This document shows, piece by piece, positions 39,562 to 50,344 of a stretch of 64,000 bases of DNA (position 1 is the stretch's first letter; every line of letters begins with the position of its first letter). The notes under the pieces were generated by a model. That model worked only from the letters and a program-made list of their open reading frames with translations. It made no database searches and was not told the origin of the DNA. The stretch is from Piliocolobus tephrosceles (lineage: Eukaryota > Chordata > Mammalia > Primates > Cercopithecidae), in the NCBI RefSeq assembly GCF_002776525.5, contig NC_045452.1, positions 22,810,477 through 22,874,476 on the forward strand. Reading direction: 5' to 3'. Position numbers and translations under genes: made by a program.

Positions 39562-39867
39562 TTTTTTTTTTTTTTTCTTTTTTTTGAGACAGAGTCTTGC
39601 TCTGTTGCCCAGGCTGGAGCGCAGTGGCGTGATCTCGACTCACTGCAAGCTCGGCCTCCCAGGTTCACGGCATTCTCCTGCCTCAGCCTCCCAAGTAGCT
39701 GGGATTACAGGCGCCCCCCACCACGCCCAGCTAATTTTTTTGTATTTTTAGTAAAGACAGGGTTTCACCGTGTTAGCCAGGATGGTCTTGATCTCCTGAC
39801 CTCATGATCTGCCCGCCTCGGCCTCCCAAAGTGCTGGGATTATAGGCGTGAGCTGCCATCCCCGGCC
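39562..39867 (-). repeat. AluY-like, full length
   Basis: Antisense Alu with TGCAAGCTCGGCCTCCC, abutting the previous one. Confidence 0.94.
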
Positions 39868-40260
39868 GCCATTCACTTTTTGCCAGTGGGCCAGGACAGC
39901 TTGGGGTGGGTACTGCTTTCTACCTGTACCCTCCTGTCCACTCACTTGCTTTTGACACACTTGAGTCCTCAGCCTTCCTCAAACACGCTCCTCTGTTGGC
40001 CTTGGCTAGTCCACATTTTCGTGGGTTTCTCTTATCCCATTGGCTGCTTCTACTCAGTCTTCTTTCCTGAATTCCCCCTCCTTTCTCACCCTCCAATGTG
40101 GAAAGGCCTCAAGACTTGATCCTGCCTACACCCACCTACCTCCCTATGCCTCTCCAGTGAGACCTCACTCAGCCCTACCTGTGGCCAGGTCATTCCCAAC
40201 TTATTTCTCCTCCATCCTCAGTTGTGAGGGTGACACACCCAACTGTCTGCTCCACTGGAC
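39868..40260 (+). mobile_element. L2 fragment
   Basis: From about 39990, CTTATCCCATTGGCTGCTTC and CCCAACTGTCTGCTCCACTGGACATTT resemble L2 on the + strand. The first 120 bases are unassigned. Confidence 0.55.
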
Positions 40261-40391
40261 ATTTTTTTAGACAACTTTATTGAGATGTAATTCACATACA
40301 ATTTATCCCCTTAGAGTGCACCATTCAGTGTTTTTTAGTATATACACAAAGCTGTGAAACCAATTACCACAGTCAGTTTTACAGCATTTTC
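40261..40391 (-). mobile_element. L1M fragment
   Basis: CTTTATTGAGATGTAATTCACATAC and ATTCAGTGTTTTTTAGTATATAC match a common antisense L1M segment. Confidence 0.75.
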
Positions 40392-40692
40392 TTTCTTTCT
40401 TTCTTTCTTTTTTCTGAGATGGAGTCTCGACTTGCTCTGTCACTCATGCTGGAGTGCAATGGCACGATTTCAGCTCACTGCAACCTCTGCCTCCCAGGTT
40501 CAAGTGATTCTCCCGTCCCTGCCTCCCAAGTAGCTGGGGTTACTGGCACCTGCCATCGTGCCTGGATAATTTTTGTAGAGATGGAGTTTCACCATGTTGG
40601 CCAGGCTGGTCTCGCACTCTGGACCTCAGGTGATCTGCCTGCTTTAGCCTCCCAAAGTGTTGGGATTACAGGTGTGAGCCACCGCGCCCAGC
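40388..40692 (-). repeat. Alu, full length
   Basis: Antisense Alu with a (TTTC)n tail. Deletion around GATAATTTTTGTAGAG. Confidence 0.93.
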
Positions 40693-40696
40693 TGGG

Positions 40697-40926
40697 GTTT
40701 TTTTGTTTGTTTGTTTGGTTGGTTGGTTTTAGATGGAATCTGCTGCCTCAGCCCCCTGAGTAGCTGGTACCACAGGCACTACAACCCGACTAATTTTTGT
40801 ATTTTTAGTAGAGATGGGTTTTTACCATGTTGGCCTGGCTGGTCTCAAACTCGTGACCTCAAGTGATCTGCCCACCTTGGCCTCCCAAAGTGCTGGGATT
40901 ACAGGTGTGAACCACCATGCCCAGCC
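40697..40926 (-). repeat. Alu with internal deletion
   Basis: Antisense Alu that jumps from AGATGGAATCT to GCTGCCTCAGCC. Tail is TTTG/TTGG repeats. Confidence 0.88.
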
Positions 40927-41049
40927 TCTAATTTGATATTATTACACACAGTGCCATCAGGTGAATCTTTTTGTGTTCATGGGAATCCTTTGTTTAGGAT
41001 AGATTCCTAGAGGTGAAATTGTTAGGTTGTGTTACTTTGTATTTTATTT
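40927..41049 (-). mobile_element. L1M fragment
   Basis: GATAGATTCCTAGAGGTGAAATTG is the antisense L1M segment. GTTACTTTGT (41031) and GTTACTTTTT (41341) flank the next Alu. Confidence 0.7.
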
Positions 41050-41339
41050 TATTTTTTTGAGACAGGGTCTCTCTCTGTCACCCAGGCTGGAGCGCAGTGG
41101 TGCAGTCATGGCTCACTGAGCCCTCGACTTCCTAGGCTTAAGTGATCCTCCTACTTCAGCCTCTTGCATAGCTGGGACTACAGATTTGCCACCACGCCCG
41201 GCTAATTTTTGTATTTTTTTTGTAGAGTCGGGGGTCTCGCCATATTGTTCAGGCTGGTCTTGAACTGGGCTCAAGCAATCTTCCTGCCTCAGCCTCCCAA
41301 AAGTGCTGGGATTATAGGTGTGCACCACCGTGCCCAGCA
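41050..41339 (-). repeat. Alu, full length
   Basis: Antisense old Alu ending CCGTGCCCAGC. Confidence 0.93.
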
Positions 41340-41380
41340 TGTTACTTTTTAATTGGAAAAAAAATGTTATTAAAAGATAA

Positions 41381-41673
41381 GTCTGGCATGGTGGCTCATG
41401 CCTGTAATCCCAGTACTTTGGAAGGCCGTGGTGGGCAGATAACCTGAAGTCGGGAGTTCAAGACCAGCCTGACCAACATGGAGAACCCTTGTCTCTACTA
41501 AAAATATAAAATTAGCAGGGTGTGGTGGTGCATGCCTGTAATCCCAGCTATATGGGAGGCTGAGGCAGGAGAATCACTTGAACCCAGGAGATGGTGGTTG
41601 CGTTGAGCTGAGATGGTGCCATTGCACTACAGCCTGGGTAACAAGAATGAAACTCTGTCTCAAAAAATAAAAA
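41381..41673 (+). repeat. Alu, full length
   Basis: Sense Alu starting AGTCTGGCATGGTGGC. Confidence 0.93.
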
Positions 41674-41675
41674 TA

Positions 41676-42017
41676 GGCTGGGCGCGGTGGCTCAAGCCTG
41701 TAATCCCAGCACTTTGGGAGGCCGAGACGGGCGGATCACGAGGTCAGGAGATCAAGACCATCCTGGCTAACACGGTGAAACCCCGTCTCTACTAAAAAAA
41801 AAAAATATCAATAAAACTAGCTGGGCGAGGTGGCAGGCGCCTGTAGTCCCAGCTACTCGGGAGGCTGAGGCAGGAGAATGGCATAAACCCGGGAGGTGGA
41901 GCTTGTAGTGAGCTGAGATCCGGCCACTGCATTCCAGCCTGGGTGACAGAGCGAGACTCCGTCTCAAAAAAAATAAAAATAAAAAAATAAAAAATAAAAT
42001 AAAATAAAAAATAAAAA
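41676..42017 (+). repeat. AluY, young
   Basis: Near-consensus AluY (GCTCAAGCCTGTAATCC, GGCATAAACCCGGGAGG) with a long AAAT/AAAAT tail. It seems to have landed in the tail of the preceding Alu. Confidence 0.95.
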
Positions 42018-42021
42018 TCTA

Positions 42022-42330
42022 GGTTGAGCACAGTGACTCATGTTGTAATTCCAGTGCTTTGGGAGCCCAAGGCTGGTGGATCCCTTGAGCCCAGGAGTTC
42101 AAGACCAGCCTGGCAGCAAAGTGAGACCCTATGTCTACAAAAAAATATATACATATATATCCAAGTGTGGTGGTGCACACCTGTGGTCCCAGCTCCTCAG
42201 GAGTCTGAGGTGGGAGAATTACCTGAGCCTGGGGAGGTCGAGGCTGCAGTGAGCCATGATCATGCCACTGCACTGCAGGCCAGGCAACACTGTGAGACCC
42301 TGTCTCAAAACAAACCAAAACTAAAAATCA
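42022..42330 (+). repeat. Alu, old
   Basis: Sense Alu with a TATATACATATATAT linker and diverged ends. Confidence 0.9.
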
Positions 42331-42360
42331 CACACACACAGACACACACACACTCACACA
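42331..42360. repeat. (CA)n
   Basis: Short interrupted CA repeat from the Alu tail. Confidence 0.88.
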
Positions 42361-42402
42361 GTCCTGTTGCTTGTCTTATAATTAACATCCTTTTTCCATT
42401 TT

Positions 42403-42406
<4 letters not shown>

Positions 42407-42437
<31 letters not shown>

Positions 42438-42716
42438 AGACGGAGTCTTGTGCTCTTGCCTAGGCTGGAGTGCAGTGGCTTGATCTCGGCTCACTGCAAC
42501 CTCTGCCTCCCGGGTTCAAGCGATTCTCCTGCCTCAGGCTCCCTAGTAGCTGGGGTTACAGGTGCCCAGCACCACACCTGGCTAACTTTTTGTATTTTTA
42601 GTAGAGACAGGGTTTCACTATGTTGGCGAGGCTGGTCTTGAACTCCTGACCTCATGATCCGCCTGCCTCAGCCTCCCAAAGTGCTGGGATTACAGGCGTG
42701 AGCCACAGCGCCTGGC
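42407..42716 (-). repeat. Alu, full length
   Basis: Antisense Alu with a 30-base T-run. Target duplication CCATTTTATCC at 42396-42406 and 42717-42727. Confidence 0.95.
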
Positions 42717-43131
42717 CCATTTTATCCATTCTAATATAACTTTTAGATGGGCACACAGTTACCAAGAATAGGAATAATATTTCCCACCCTCTCTTGCTCT
42801 AGATGTAGCCATATGTCTAAGCTCTAGCTGGGGGGTGCTTTATTGAAGCTTCAAGGAATAGAAAATAAAAGACTGCTGGTGTTCCCTTTGCCTGCAGCTT
42901 CTTCATCTCTTTCCCCAAACTTCTGCCTGGACTGCAGATACTGCCTCGGACCTTGAGGACAAAGGCTACCCATTAGCAATGGAGGGTGGATCAGGGATTT
43001 GGAAGGAGCCTGAGCAGAGAATTGAGTAAAGCATAGCTTTACTGGCCTACATAGATCTGATAGTTCCTATTCTATTCTACCCCATTCCAAAAAATGTTGG
43101 TTATGACTCACTTGTCTTCACAACACACTGC
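42717..43131. other. unassigned old interspersed repeat
   Basis: TAGATGGGCACACAGTTACC, AATATTTCCCACCC and GTAGCCATATGTCTAAGC have the look of a medium-frequency mammalian repeat, which I cannot name safely. 48431-48497 plus 49230-49400 may be of the same kind. Confidence 0.4.
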
Positions 43132-43905
43132 AGCAGTCCCTACCCCTTATCCAACATGGATATGTTGTTATTATGATTATTATTTTATGTATTTATTTAT
43201 TTTTGAGATGGAGTCTCGCACTGTCGCCCAGGCTGGAGTGCAGTGGCACGATCTCAGCTCACTGCAACCTCTGCCTCCCGGGTTCAAGCGATTTTCCTGG
43301 CTCAGCTTTCTGAGTAGCATGGATTACAGGCGCCCGCTACCACGCCTGGCTAATTTTTTGTATTTTTAGTAGAGATGGGGTTTCACCACCAACGTGGATA
43401 TACTCTAAGAGGCCCAATGGATGCCTGAATCCTCAGATAGTACTGAACCCTATATATACTATGTTTTTTCATATACATACATACCTATGATAAAGTTTAA
43501 TTTATAAATGTATAAATTAGGCACAGCAAGAGATTAACAAAAATAACAATAAAATAGAACAATTATAACAATATACCACTCTTGTGCTTTGGGACCATTA
43601 TTAAACCAAATAAGGATAACTGTAACACAGGCACTGCAATCCCAAGAGAGTCTGATCACCGAGAAAGCTACTAAGTGACGGCCCGTAGCATCTAGAGCCT
43701 GGACACGCTGGACAAAGGGATCATTCTCATCCTGGGCAGGATGGAGTGAGATGGTATGAGATTTCATCATATTACTCAGAACTGCTCGAAATTTAAAACA
43801 TAAATTGCTTATTTCTGGAATTTTCCATTTAATATTTTCAGAGGGCGATTAACGGCAGGTAACCAGAGAAATCAAAACTGCTGATAAGTGGAGGGGATCT
43901 AGTGT
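43132..43905 (+). mobile_element. Tigger/MER2-group DNA transposon, non-autonomous
   Basis: Left end CAGTCCCTACCCCTTATCC (43135-43153) and right end GATAAGTGGAGGGGATCTAG (43883-43902) are rough inverted repeats. Between them, GGATGCCTGAATCCTCAG and ACCCTATATATACTATG, then GGCACAGCAAGAGATTAAC, are typical MER2-group sequence. Interrupted by an Alu at 43164-43388. No transposase frame. Confidence 0.72.
43164..43388 (-). repeat. Alu, 5' truncated, inside DNA transposon
   Basis: Antisense Alu stopping at GAGATGGGGTTTCACC. Target duplication CCAACATGGATAT (43151-43163) and CCAACGTGGATAT (43389-43401). Confidence 0.94.
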
Positions 43906-44513
43906 AGTATAACACTCCGGCTGGGATTAATAGCAATTTAAGTCCAATTAATAAACTACAACTTTACTTCTCTGGCTGTTTTCCTCCTCCCTTGTGCTGT
44001 TACTGTCACAAATTACATTTTTTTCTTAGATAACATGTCCTTGAAACAAATTACATTTTTATACACTGTGTGCTCATCAACAGATTTGTAATTCTTGCTT
44101 TATGCAGTTGTTTTTTAAATCACACAGGAGAAAAAAGAGAAACAAAACGTATTTATACTTGTCTTTTGTATTTACCTATAGAAAAGTAATGTACTCTGCT
44201 GGTAATCCCCAATTACAATTGCCCAAGAGTTCTATAATGCAGAGATTTTCAGGGCTGAAAAAAAAAAGCCATCTGCTTTGGTATTTCAGATCTAAGTACT
44301 TATAAGGAGTGGCTTGGGAGCAGTAGCCTTAGCAAGAGATAAGACTTAACTTCCCCCAGGGGCTATGAGCTGAAAGGCAAAACTGGGAGTGAAGATGTTG
44401 GCTTCCCAATCCTGTTTCAGAAGGATTGAAGGTGGCTACCACCTTCAAGCTCAGCACAGAGGCTCCTTTGTAGAAGACCAAAGAACAGTATTGAGGCTTA
44501 AAAGGTGTGTTTA
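43906..44513. other. unassigned sequence
   Basis: AT-rich left half. No repeat or gene recognised. Confidence 0.35.
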
Positions 44514-44820
44514 GGCCGGGTGTGGTGGCTCACGCCTGTAATTCCAGCACTTTGGGAGGCTGAGGCAGGTGGCTCAACTGAGGTCAGGAGTTTAAGACCA
44601 GCCTGGCCAACATGGTGAAACCATGTCTCTACTAAAAATACAAAAATTAGCCGCTGTGGTGTCAGGTGCCTGTAATCTGAGCTACTTGGGAGGCTGAGGA
44701 ATGAGAATTGCTTGAACCTGAGAGGCAAAGGTTGCAGTGAGCCGAGATCGTGCCACTGCACTCCAGCCTGGGGGATAGAAGCAAGACTCTGTCTCCAAAA
44801 AAAAAAACCCCAAAAACAAG
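44514..44820 (+). repeat. Alu, full length
   Basis: Sense Alu with target duplication AAAAGGTGTGT at 44500-44510 and 44821-44831. Confidence 0.95.
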
Positions 44821-44831
44821 AAAAGGTGTGT

Positions 44832-45255
44832 CTAGATGAGATCTTTGGCTGTAGTCATTAGCACAATTAAGCCAATAGTCAGAAACCTGCTAAATGTTTG
44901 AAGGAATTATATTACCAAAGAAACCACTAGCTGGCCCACAAAAATTGTAGCTACTCAACCCCTGAAGCTATTCCCAGGCTCCAAAACCTGCACTAGCAGG
45001 ATGCAGGCTCTGAAAACTGGGCAGCTTACAACAGGCCATATCTCTCCATTGCCTACCTCTCCCAAGTCCACGGGATATAATGCCAAAGGAAGAACCTCTC
45101 AGAAGGCAGAGCTAGGGGCTATCAGACAGTTGCACCCAAGAACGAATTCTACTGCTATACAAGAGAATCTAACCTGTTCCTGACCAGATACCCTTACGAC
45201 TGCAAGGGACCAGCATCTGCAGCTTGTTTCATATCCACTCACTTTCAGAGTGCTC
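44832..45255. other. unassigned sequence
   Basis: Continues the 43906 block after the Alu. Nothing recognised. Confidence 0.35.
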
Positions 45256-45577
45256 TTTTTTTTTTTCTTTCCTGAGACGGGGTCTAGCTCTTGTTGCCTC
45301 GGCAAGAGTGCGGTAGTGCAATCAGGGCTCACTGCAGCCTCAACCTCCTGAGCTCAAGGGATCCTCCCACCTCCACCTCCAAGGAACTGGGATTACGGGT
45401 ATTCATGTGCCACCATGCCAGGCTAATTTTTTAATTTTAACTCCTTTTTTTTTTTTAGAGATGGGGTCTTGCTATGTTGCCCAGGCTGGTCTCAAACTCG
45501 TGGGCTCTAAACAATTCTCCTGCCCCAGCCTCACAAAGTGCAGGGGGGGTTACAGGCACAAGCCACCACACCCAGCT
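45256..45577 (-). repeat. Alu, old
   Basis: Antisense diverged Alu with an extra T-run in its linker (45445-45458). Confidence 0.9.
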
Positions 45578-45925
45578 CAGTGGTCATTTTTATTGTGATT
45601 ATTTTTTTCCTGTTCCATAATTGTATATTGAAAGATAGTTTGTCTTTCAGTTTATAGGTGGTAGCTATATCCAGACCTAATGAATAGTTATGGACTGTGA
45701 GCTGAACACACTGGGAGTAAAGATGCTACCTTTCCAACCCTGTTTTCTCTATTCAGGAGCAGGTGAGTGCTTTACATGTGAAAAGATATCTATCTTTCCA
45801 CATATATATAAAAAAAATATAATCTCTGTATATTGATATAGATGTGTAAATATATATACAGATGATATAATTTATCATTCAACCTATGACACTTTAAAAC
45901 ATCTCTATTGTTATTTTTATCTATT
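45578..45925. other. unassigned AT-rich sequence
   Basis: Contains TATATA-rich segments at 45800-45860. No gene or repeat identified. Confidence 0.35.
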
Positions 45926-45929
45926 TATT

Positions 45930-46092
45930 TATTTTGAGACAGGATCTGGCTCTGTCACCCATTCTGAAGTGCAGTGGCAAGATCTAGGCTCACTGCAACC
46001 TCCACCTCCCTGGCTCAAGCGATCCTTCCACTTCCACCTCCCCAGTAGCTGGGAACACAGGCATGCACCACCAAGCCCAGCTAATTTTTTGT
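45930..46092 (-). repeat. Alu right-half fragment
   Basis: Antisense piece stopping at CCAAGCCCAGCTAATTTTTTG, where the next Alu's TTG-rich tail begins. Confidence 0.88.
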
Positions 46093-46120
46093 TGTTGTTT
46101 CTTTTTTGTTTTTGTGTGTT

Positions 46121-46432
46121 TTTTGTTTGTTTGTTTGTTTGTTTGTTTTTGAGATGGAATCTTGTTCTGTTGCCCAAGCTGGGGTACACTGGTACAATCT
46201 CAGCTCACTGCAACCTCTGCCTCCCAGGTTCAAGCAATTCTCCTCCCTCAGCCTCCCAAGTAGCTGGGATTACAGGCGCCCACCACCATGCCTGGCTAAT
46301 TTTTGTATTTTTAGTAGAAATGGGGTTTTACCACGTTGGCCAGGCTGGTCTCAAGCTCCTTACCTCAGGTGATCTGCCTGCCTCGGCCTCCCAAAGTGCT
46401 GGGATTACAGGCGTAAGCCACCACACCCAGCA
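46121..46432 (-). repeat. Alu, full length
   Basis: Antisense Alu with a (TTTG)n tail. Confidence 0.94.
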
Positions 46433-46737
46433 ATTTTTTTTTTTTTTTTTTTTGAGACAGGGTCTCACTCTGTTGCCCAGGCTGGAGTGCAGTGGTACAG
46501 TCATAGTTCACTACAGCTTTAAACTCGTGGACCAAAGCAATCCCCACACCTCAGAGTCCCAAGTAGCTGAGACTACAGGTGCAAGTCACCGTGCCCAGCT
46601 AATTTTTGTAGTTTTTGTAGAGACAGGGTTTCGCCATGTTGCCCAGGCTAGCCTTGAACTCCTGAGCTCAAGTGATCCTCCCGCTTTCTGCCTCCCAAAG
46701 TGCTGAGATTACAGGTGTGAGCCACCACACCCAGCCT
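46433..46737 (-). repeat. Alu, old
   Basis: Antisense AluJ-like copy (CACTACAGCTTTAAACTCG) ending ACACCCAGCC. Confidence 0.93.
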
Positions 46738-46841
46738 ACATCTACTCTCAGTTCTTTCGGATATATACTGTGGAATTGCTGGATTATAGGGTAATTCTGT
46801 GTTTAACTTTTTGAAGAACCACCAAACCGTTTTCCTTTCTT
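46738..46841 (-). mobile_element. L1 fragment
   Basis: GTGGAATTGCTGGATTATAGGG, then TTTAACTTTTTGAAGAACC, is the antisense L1 ORF2 3' segment. Confidence 0.75.
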
Positions 46842-47156
46842 TTCTTTTCTTTCTTTCTTTTTTTTTTTTTTTTGAGACAGAGTCTTGCCCTGTGGCCCAG
46901 GCTGGAGTGCAGTGGCCGGATCTCAGCTCACTGCAAGCTCTGCCTCCCGGGTTCATGCCATTCTCCTGCCTCAGCCTCCCGAGTAGCTGGGACTACAGGC
47001 GCCCGCCACCTCGCCCGGCTAGTTTTTTTGTATTTTTTAGTAGAGACGGGGTTTCACCATATTAGCCAGGATGGTCTCGATCTCCTGACCTCGTGATCCA
47101 CCTGTCTCGGCCTCCCAAAGTGCTGGGATTACAGGCTTGAACCACCGCACCCGGCC
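46842..47156 (-). repeat. AluY, young
   Basis: Antisense AluY with GGCCGGATCTCAGCTCACTG and CCACCTCGCCCGGCTAG variants. Confidence 0.95.
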
Positions 47157-47480
47157 TCTTTCTTTCTTTCTTTTCTTTCTTTTTTTTTCTCTTTTTTTGA
47201 GATGGAATCTCGCTCTGTCTCCCAGGCTGGAGTACAGTGGCACAGTCTTGGCTCACTGCAACCTCTGCCTCTCAGGTTCAAGCAATTGTCCTGCCTCAGC
47301 CTCCCAAGTAGCTGGGATTACAGGTGCATGCCACCACGCCCAGCTAATTTTTGTATTTTTAGTAGAGACAGGGTTTCACCATGTTGGCCAGGCAGGTCTC
47401 AAACTCCTGACCTCAGGTGATTTGCCTGCCTCTGCCTCCCAAAATGCTGAGATTATAGGCATGAGCCACCCCGCCCGGCC
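47157..47480 (-). repeat. Alu, full length
   Basis: Antisense Alu with a TTTC-rich tail, ending CCCGCCCGGCC. Confidence 0.94.
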
Positions 47481-47600
47481 CTGCAGAATTTTTTTATCCA
47501 GCTTAGACCCCACCCTGAGGCTGACACACAGGTATCCAGCTGCCTGCTGCCACTAGTGCGTGGTCCTTTCCCAGGCCCATCTGTCTTGATGGCTTCATCA
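47481..47600. other. unassigned sequence
   Basis: Short stretch before the MLT1 LTR. It may be the continuation of the L1 at 46738. Confidence 0.35.
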
Positions 47601-47836
47601 TCTGTAATTTGCTAGGACTGCTAGAACGTAATACCACAGATAAGTGGCTTAAACAACACAACTCTATTTTCTCACAGTTCTGAAGGTTAGAAGGCCAAGA
47701 TCAAGGTCTTGGTTTCTCCTGGTGCCTCTCTCCTTGGCTTCAGATGGCTACCTTCCCACTGTGTGCTCGTGTGGCCTTTCTTCTGTATGTGCACATCCCT
47801 GGCGTCCCTTCCTCTTCTTGTTAGGATACCAGTTAT
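47601..47836 (+). mobile_element. MLT1-type MaLR LTR, 5' part
   Basis: ATTTGCTAGGACTGCTAGAACG, AGTGGCTTAAACAACACAACTC, TCTCACAGTTCTGAAGG and GCCTCTCTCCTTGGCTTCAGATGG follow the MLT1 LTR order. Split by a FLAM-type Alu. Confidence 0.82.
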
Positions 47837-47837
47837 A

Positions 47838-47990
47838 GGCTGAGCTCAGTGGCTCACACCTGTCATCCCAGGTCTTTGGGAAGCCAAGGCAGGAGGATCA
47901 CTTGAGCCCAGGAGTTGAAGACCAGCCTGAACAACATAGTGAGACCCCATGTCTATTTCTGTTTTATTTTTTTTTTAATTAAAAAAAAGA
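47838..47990 (+). repeat. Alu left monomer (FLAM-like)
   Basis: GGCTGAGCTCAGTGGCTC to an A-run. CAGTTATA (47829) and TAGTTATA (47996) flank it. Confidence 0.85.
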
Positions 47991-48162
47991 ACACTAGTTA
48001 TAACACTAGTCATAACAGATTAGGATCCCCTCTAATGATCTCATTTTAATTTAATCAGTTCTTGAAGGCCCTGTTTCTCCAAATATCATTACATTCTGAG
48101 GTACTAGGGGTTTGGACTTCAACATATGAATCTGCAGGGGAGCATGATTCAGTCCCATACAT
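47991..48162 (+). mobile_element. MLT1-type MaLR LTR, 3' part
   Basis: GATTAGGATCCCCTCTAATG, CCCTGTTTCTCCAAATATC, GGACTTCAACATATGAATC and TTCAGTCCCATACA complete the LTR. Confidence 0.82.
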
Positions 48163-48228
48163 CGTCTTTCCCAGAAACTTTTGCCTTCGTTTATTCACTG
48201 AGTCATTCAATATACATTTACTAATGTA

Positions 48229-48430
48229 AAATACAAAAAAAAAAAAAAAAAAAAAAAAAATTAGCCGGGCGTGGTGGCGGGCGCCTGTAGTCCCAGCTAC
48301 TCAGGTGGCTGAGGCAGGAGAGTGGGGTGAACCTGGGAGGCAGAGCTTGTAGTGAGCCGAGATCGCGCCACTGTGCTCCAGCCTGGGCGACAGAGCAAGA
48401 CTCCATCTCAAAAAAAAAAAAGAAGAAGAA
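48229..48430 (+). repeat. Alu, 5' truncated at the linker
   Basis: Starts at AAAATAC followed by an A-run and ATTAGCCGGGCGTGG, so only linker and right monomer remain. Confidence 0.92.
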
Positions 48431-48497
48431 TTGGCCATATGACATTATGACATGTTTTGAACAAAGGGATATGAGTGGACACGAATTTGTCACTTTC
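48431..48497. other. unassigned old repeat, left part
   Basis: GGCCATATGACATTATGACATG, then GGGATATGAGTGG. Continued at 49230 after three antisense Alus. GAATTTGTCAC (48483) and GAACTTTGTCAC (49230) look like the target duplication of the block. Confidence 0.4.
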
Positions 48498-48794
48498 TTT
48501 TTTTTTTTTTTTTGAGACAGAGTCTCTGTCACCCAGGTTGGAGTGTAGTGGCGCAATCTCGGCTCACTGCAAACAAGCTCTGCCTCCCGGGTTCACACCG
48601 TTCTCCTGCCTCAGCCTCCCGAGTAGCGGGGACTACAGGCGCCCACCACCATGCCCAGTTAATTTTTTGTATTTTTAGTAGAGACGGGGTTTCACCGTGT
48701 TAGCCAAGATGGTTTCTATCTCCTGACTTCGTGATCCGCCCACCTCGGCCTCCCAAAGTGCTGGGATTACAGGCGTGAGCCACCATGCCCGGTC
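48498..48794 (-). repeat. AluY-like, full length
   Basis: Antisense Alu ending CATGCCCGGTC. Confidence 0.94.
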
Positions 48795-48804
48795 TTGTCC
48801 TTTC

Positions 48805-49099
48805 TTTTTGTTTGTTTTTTAGACAGAGTCTCACTCTGTCACGCAGGCTGGAGTGCAGTGGCTCGATCTTGGCTCACTGCAAACCTCTACCTCCTGGGTT
48901 CAAGCAATTCTTGTGCCTCAGCCTCTGGAGTAGCTGGATTACAGGTGTGCACCGCCATGCCTAGCTAATCTTTGTATTTTAGTAGAAATGGAGTTTCTCC
49001 ATGTTGGCCAGGCTGGTCTTGAACTCCTGACCTCAGATGATCCATCTGCCTCTGCCTCCCAAAGTGCTGGATTACAGGCGTGAGCCACCATGCCCGGCC
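48805..49099 (-). repeat. Alu, full length
   Basis: Antisense Alu with a TTTG tail, ending CATGCCCGGCC. Confidence 0.93.
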
Positions 49100-49229
49100 T
49101 TTTTTTTTTTTAAAGAAGCGGTGTCACCGTGTTGCCCAGGCTGGTCTGGATCTCCTGTGCTCAAGTGATCCTCCCACCTCGGTCTCCCAAAGTGCTGGGA
49201 TTACAGATGTGAACCACTGTGCCCGGCCT
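49100..49229 (-). repeat. Alu left-monomer fragment
   Basis: Antisense T-run plus left monomer, AAGCGGTGTCACCG to GTGCCCGGCC. Confidence 0.87.
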
Positions 49230-49404
49230 GAACTTTGTCACATTTGAGCAGAGCTTGAAATGCAATTGTGTAGCTTGGCTGGGGTACTTTTGGTTAGTCC
49301 TCTTCTGTGAAAGCAACGTGCCCCAGATAGTGGCTATTGTTCAGCATGGCTTCCAGAATAAGAAGATGTGTGCTGATAGGGCACAGTGTCTCACCCTGTA
49401 ATGA
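49230..49404. other. unassigned old repeat, right part
   Basis: AAGCAACGTGCCCCAGATAGTGG is a block I have the impression of seeing in medium-frequency mammalian repeats. Not named. Confidence 0.4.
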
Positions 49405-49507
49405 GACACCTTCACTTAATGGCAGGCACCTTCATCCACACCACTCTGTCCAGCTGAGGCTCTCTCCTTTACTTGTCTGTCACTACTTGTCCTTCAAGAT
49501 TTACCCA
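49405..49507 (+). mobile_element. L2 fragment
   Basis: CTTGTCCTTCAAGATTTACCC fits L2. The duplicated AAGATTTACC (49497 and 50149) brackets two Alus. Confidence 0.5.
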
Positions 49508-49508
49508 G

Positions 49509-49662
49509 GCCAGCAGGCACAGTGGTTCACGCCTATAATCTCAGCACTTTGGGAGGCTGAGGCAGGCCTCAGGATCACCTGAGGTCAGGAGTTCGAGACC
49601 AGCCTGGTCAACATGGTGAAACCCTGTCTCTACTAAAAAAAATACAAAAAAAAAAAAAAATT
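49509..49662 (+). repeat. outer Alu, left monomer
   Basis: Sense Alu split at its linker by another Alu. Its right half is at 49972-50140. Reads CAGCAGGCACAGTGGTTC. Confidence 0.9.
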
Positions 49663-49971
49663 GGCTGGGCACGGTGGCTCATGCCTATAATCCCAGTACT
49701 TTGGGAGGCCGAGGCAAGTGGGTCACCTGAGTTCAGAAGTTCAATACCAGCCTGGCCAATATGGCAAAACCCCCTCTCTACTAAAAATACAAAAAAAAAA
49801 AAATTAGCCGGGCACGGTGGCACATGCCTGTAATCCCACCTACTCAGGAGGTTGAGGCAGAAGAATCACTTGAACCCGGGAGGCGGAGATTGCTGTGAGC
49901 CGGATTGCGCCACTGCACTCCAGCCCGCATGACGGAGAGCGACTCGGTCTCAAAAATAAATAAATAAATAA
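49663..49971 (+). repeat. inner Alu
   Basis: Complete sense Alu inserted in the A-rich linker of the outer Alu. Tail (AAAT)n. Confidence 0.93.
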
Positions 49972-50140
49972 AAACTAGACAGGCATGGTGGTGCATGCCT
50001 GTAATCCCAACTACTTGGGAAGCTGAGGCAGGAGAATCGCTTGAACCTGGGAGGTGGAGGTTGCAGTGAGCAGAAATTGTGCCACTGCACCCTAGCCTGG
50101 GCTACAGAGCCAGACTCCATCTCAAAAAAAAATTTTTTTT
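49972..50140 (+). repeat. outer Alu, right monomer
   Basis: ACTAGACAGGCATGGTGG to CTCCATCTC plus A-run. Completes 49509-49662. Confidence 0.9.
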
Positions 50141-50147
50141 TAATAAG

Positions 50148-50340
50148 ATTTACCTCCAGCCACATCTTGTATTAAGGAACCTTCTCCCCCAGTTGGATTA
50201 GATCTCCTCTCCCTGCCCTATGCTCCCACAGCTCCCGGTCCCCTGCTACCCTTCTCTTAGCATAAAGATCACTAATGTCACCATTCCTGGCCCTGAAGTT
50301 CCATGAGGACACAGACAGGGTTGGGTTTGTCTCTGTGTTC
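50148..50340 (+). mobile_element. L2 fragment
   Basis: AAGGAACCTTCTCCCCCAGTTGG, CTCCCTGCCCTATGCTCCCAC and GTTCCATGAGGACACAGACAGG follow the L2 3' end. Confidence 0.65.
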
Positions 50341-50344
50341 CCTG

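Noticed and set aside
45969..46706. 245-codon open frame
   Set aside because: Made of three consecutive antisense Alus; no start context or unique sequence.
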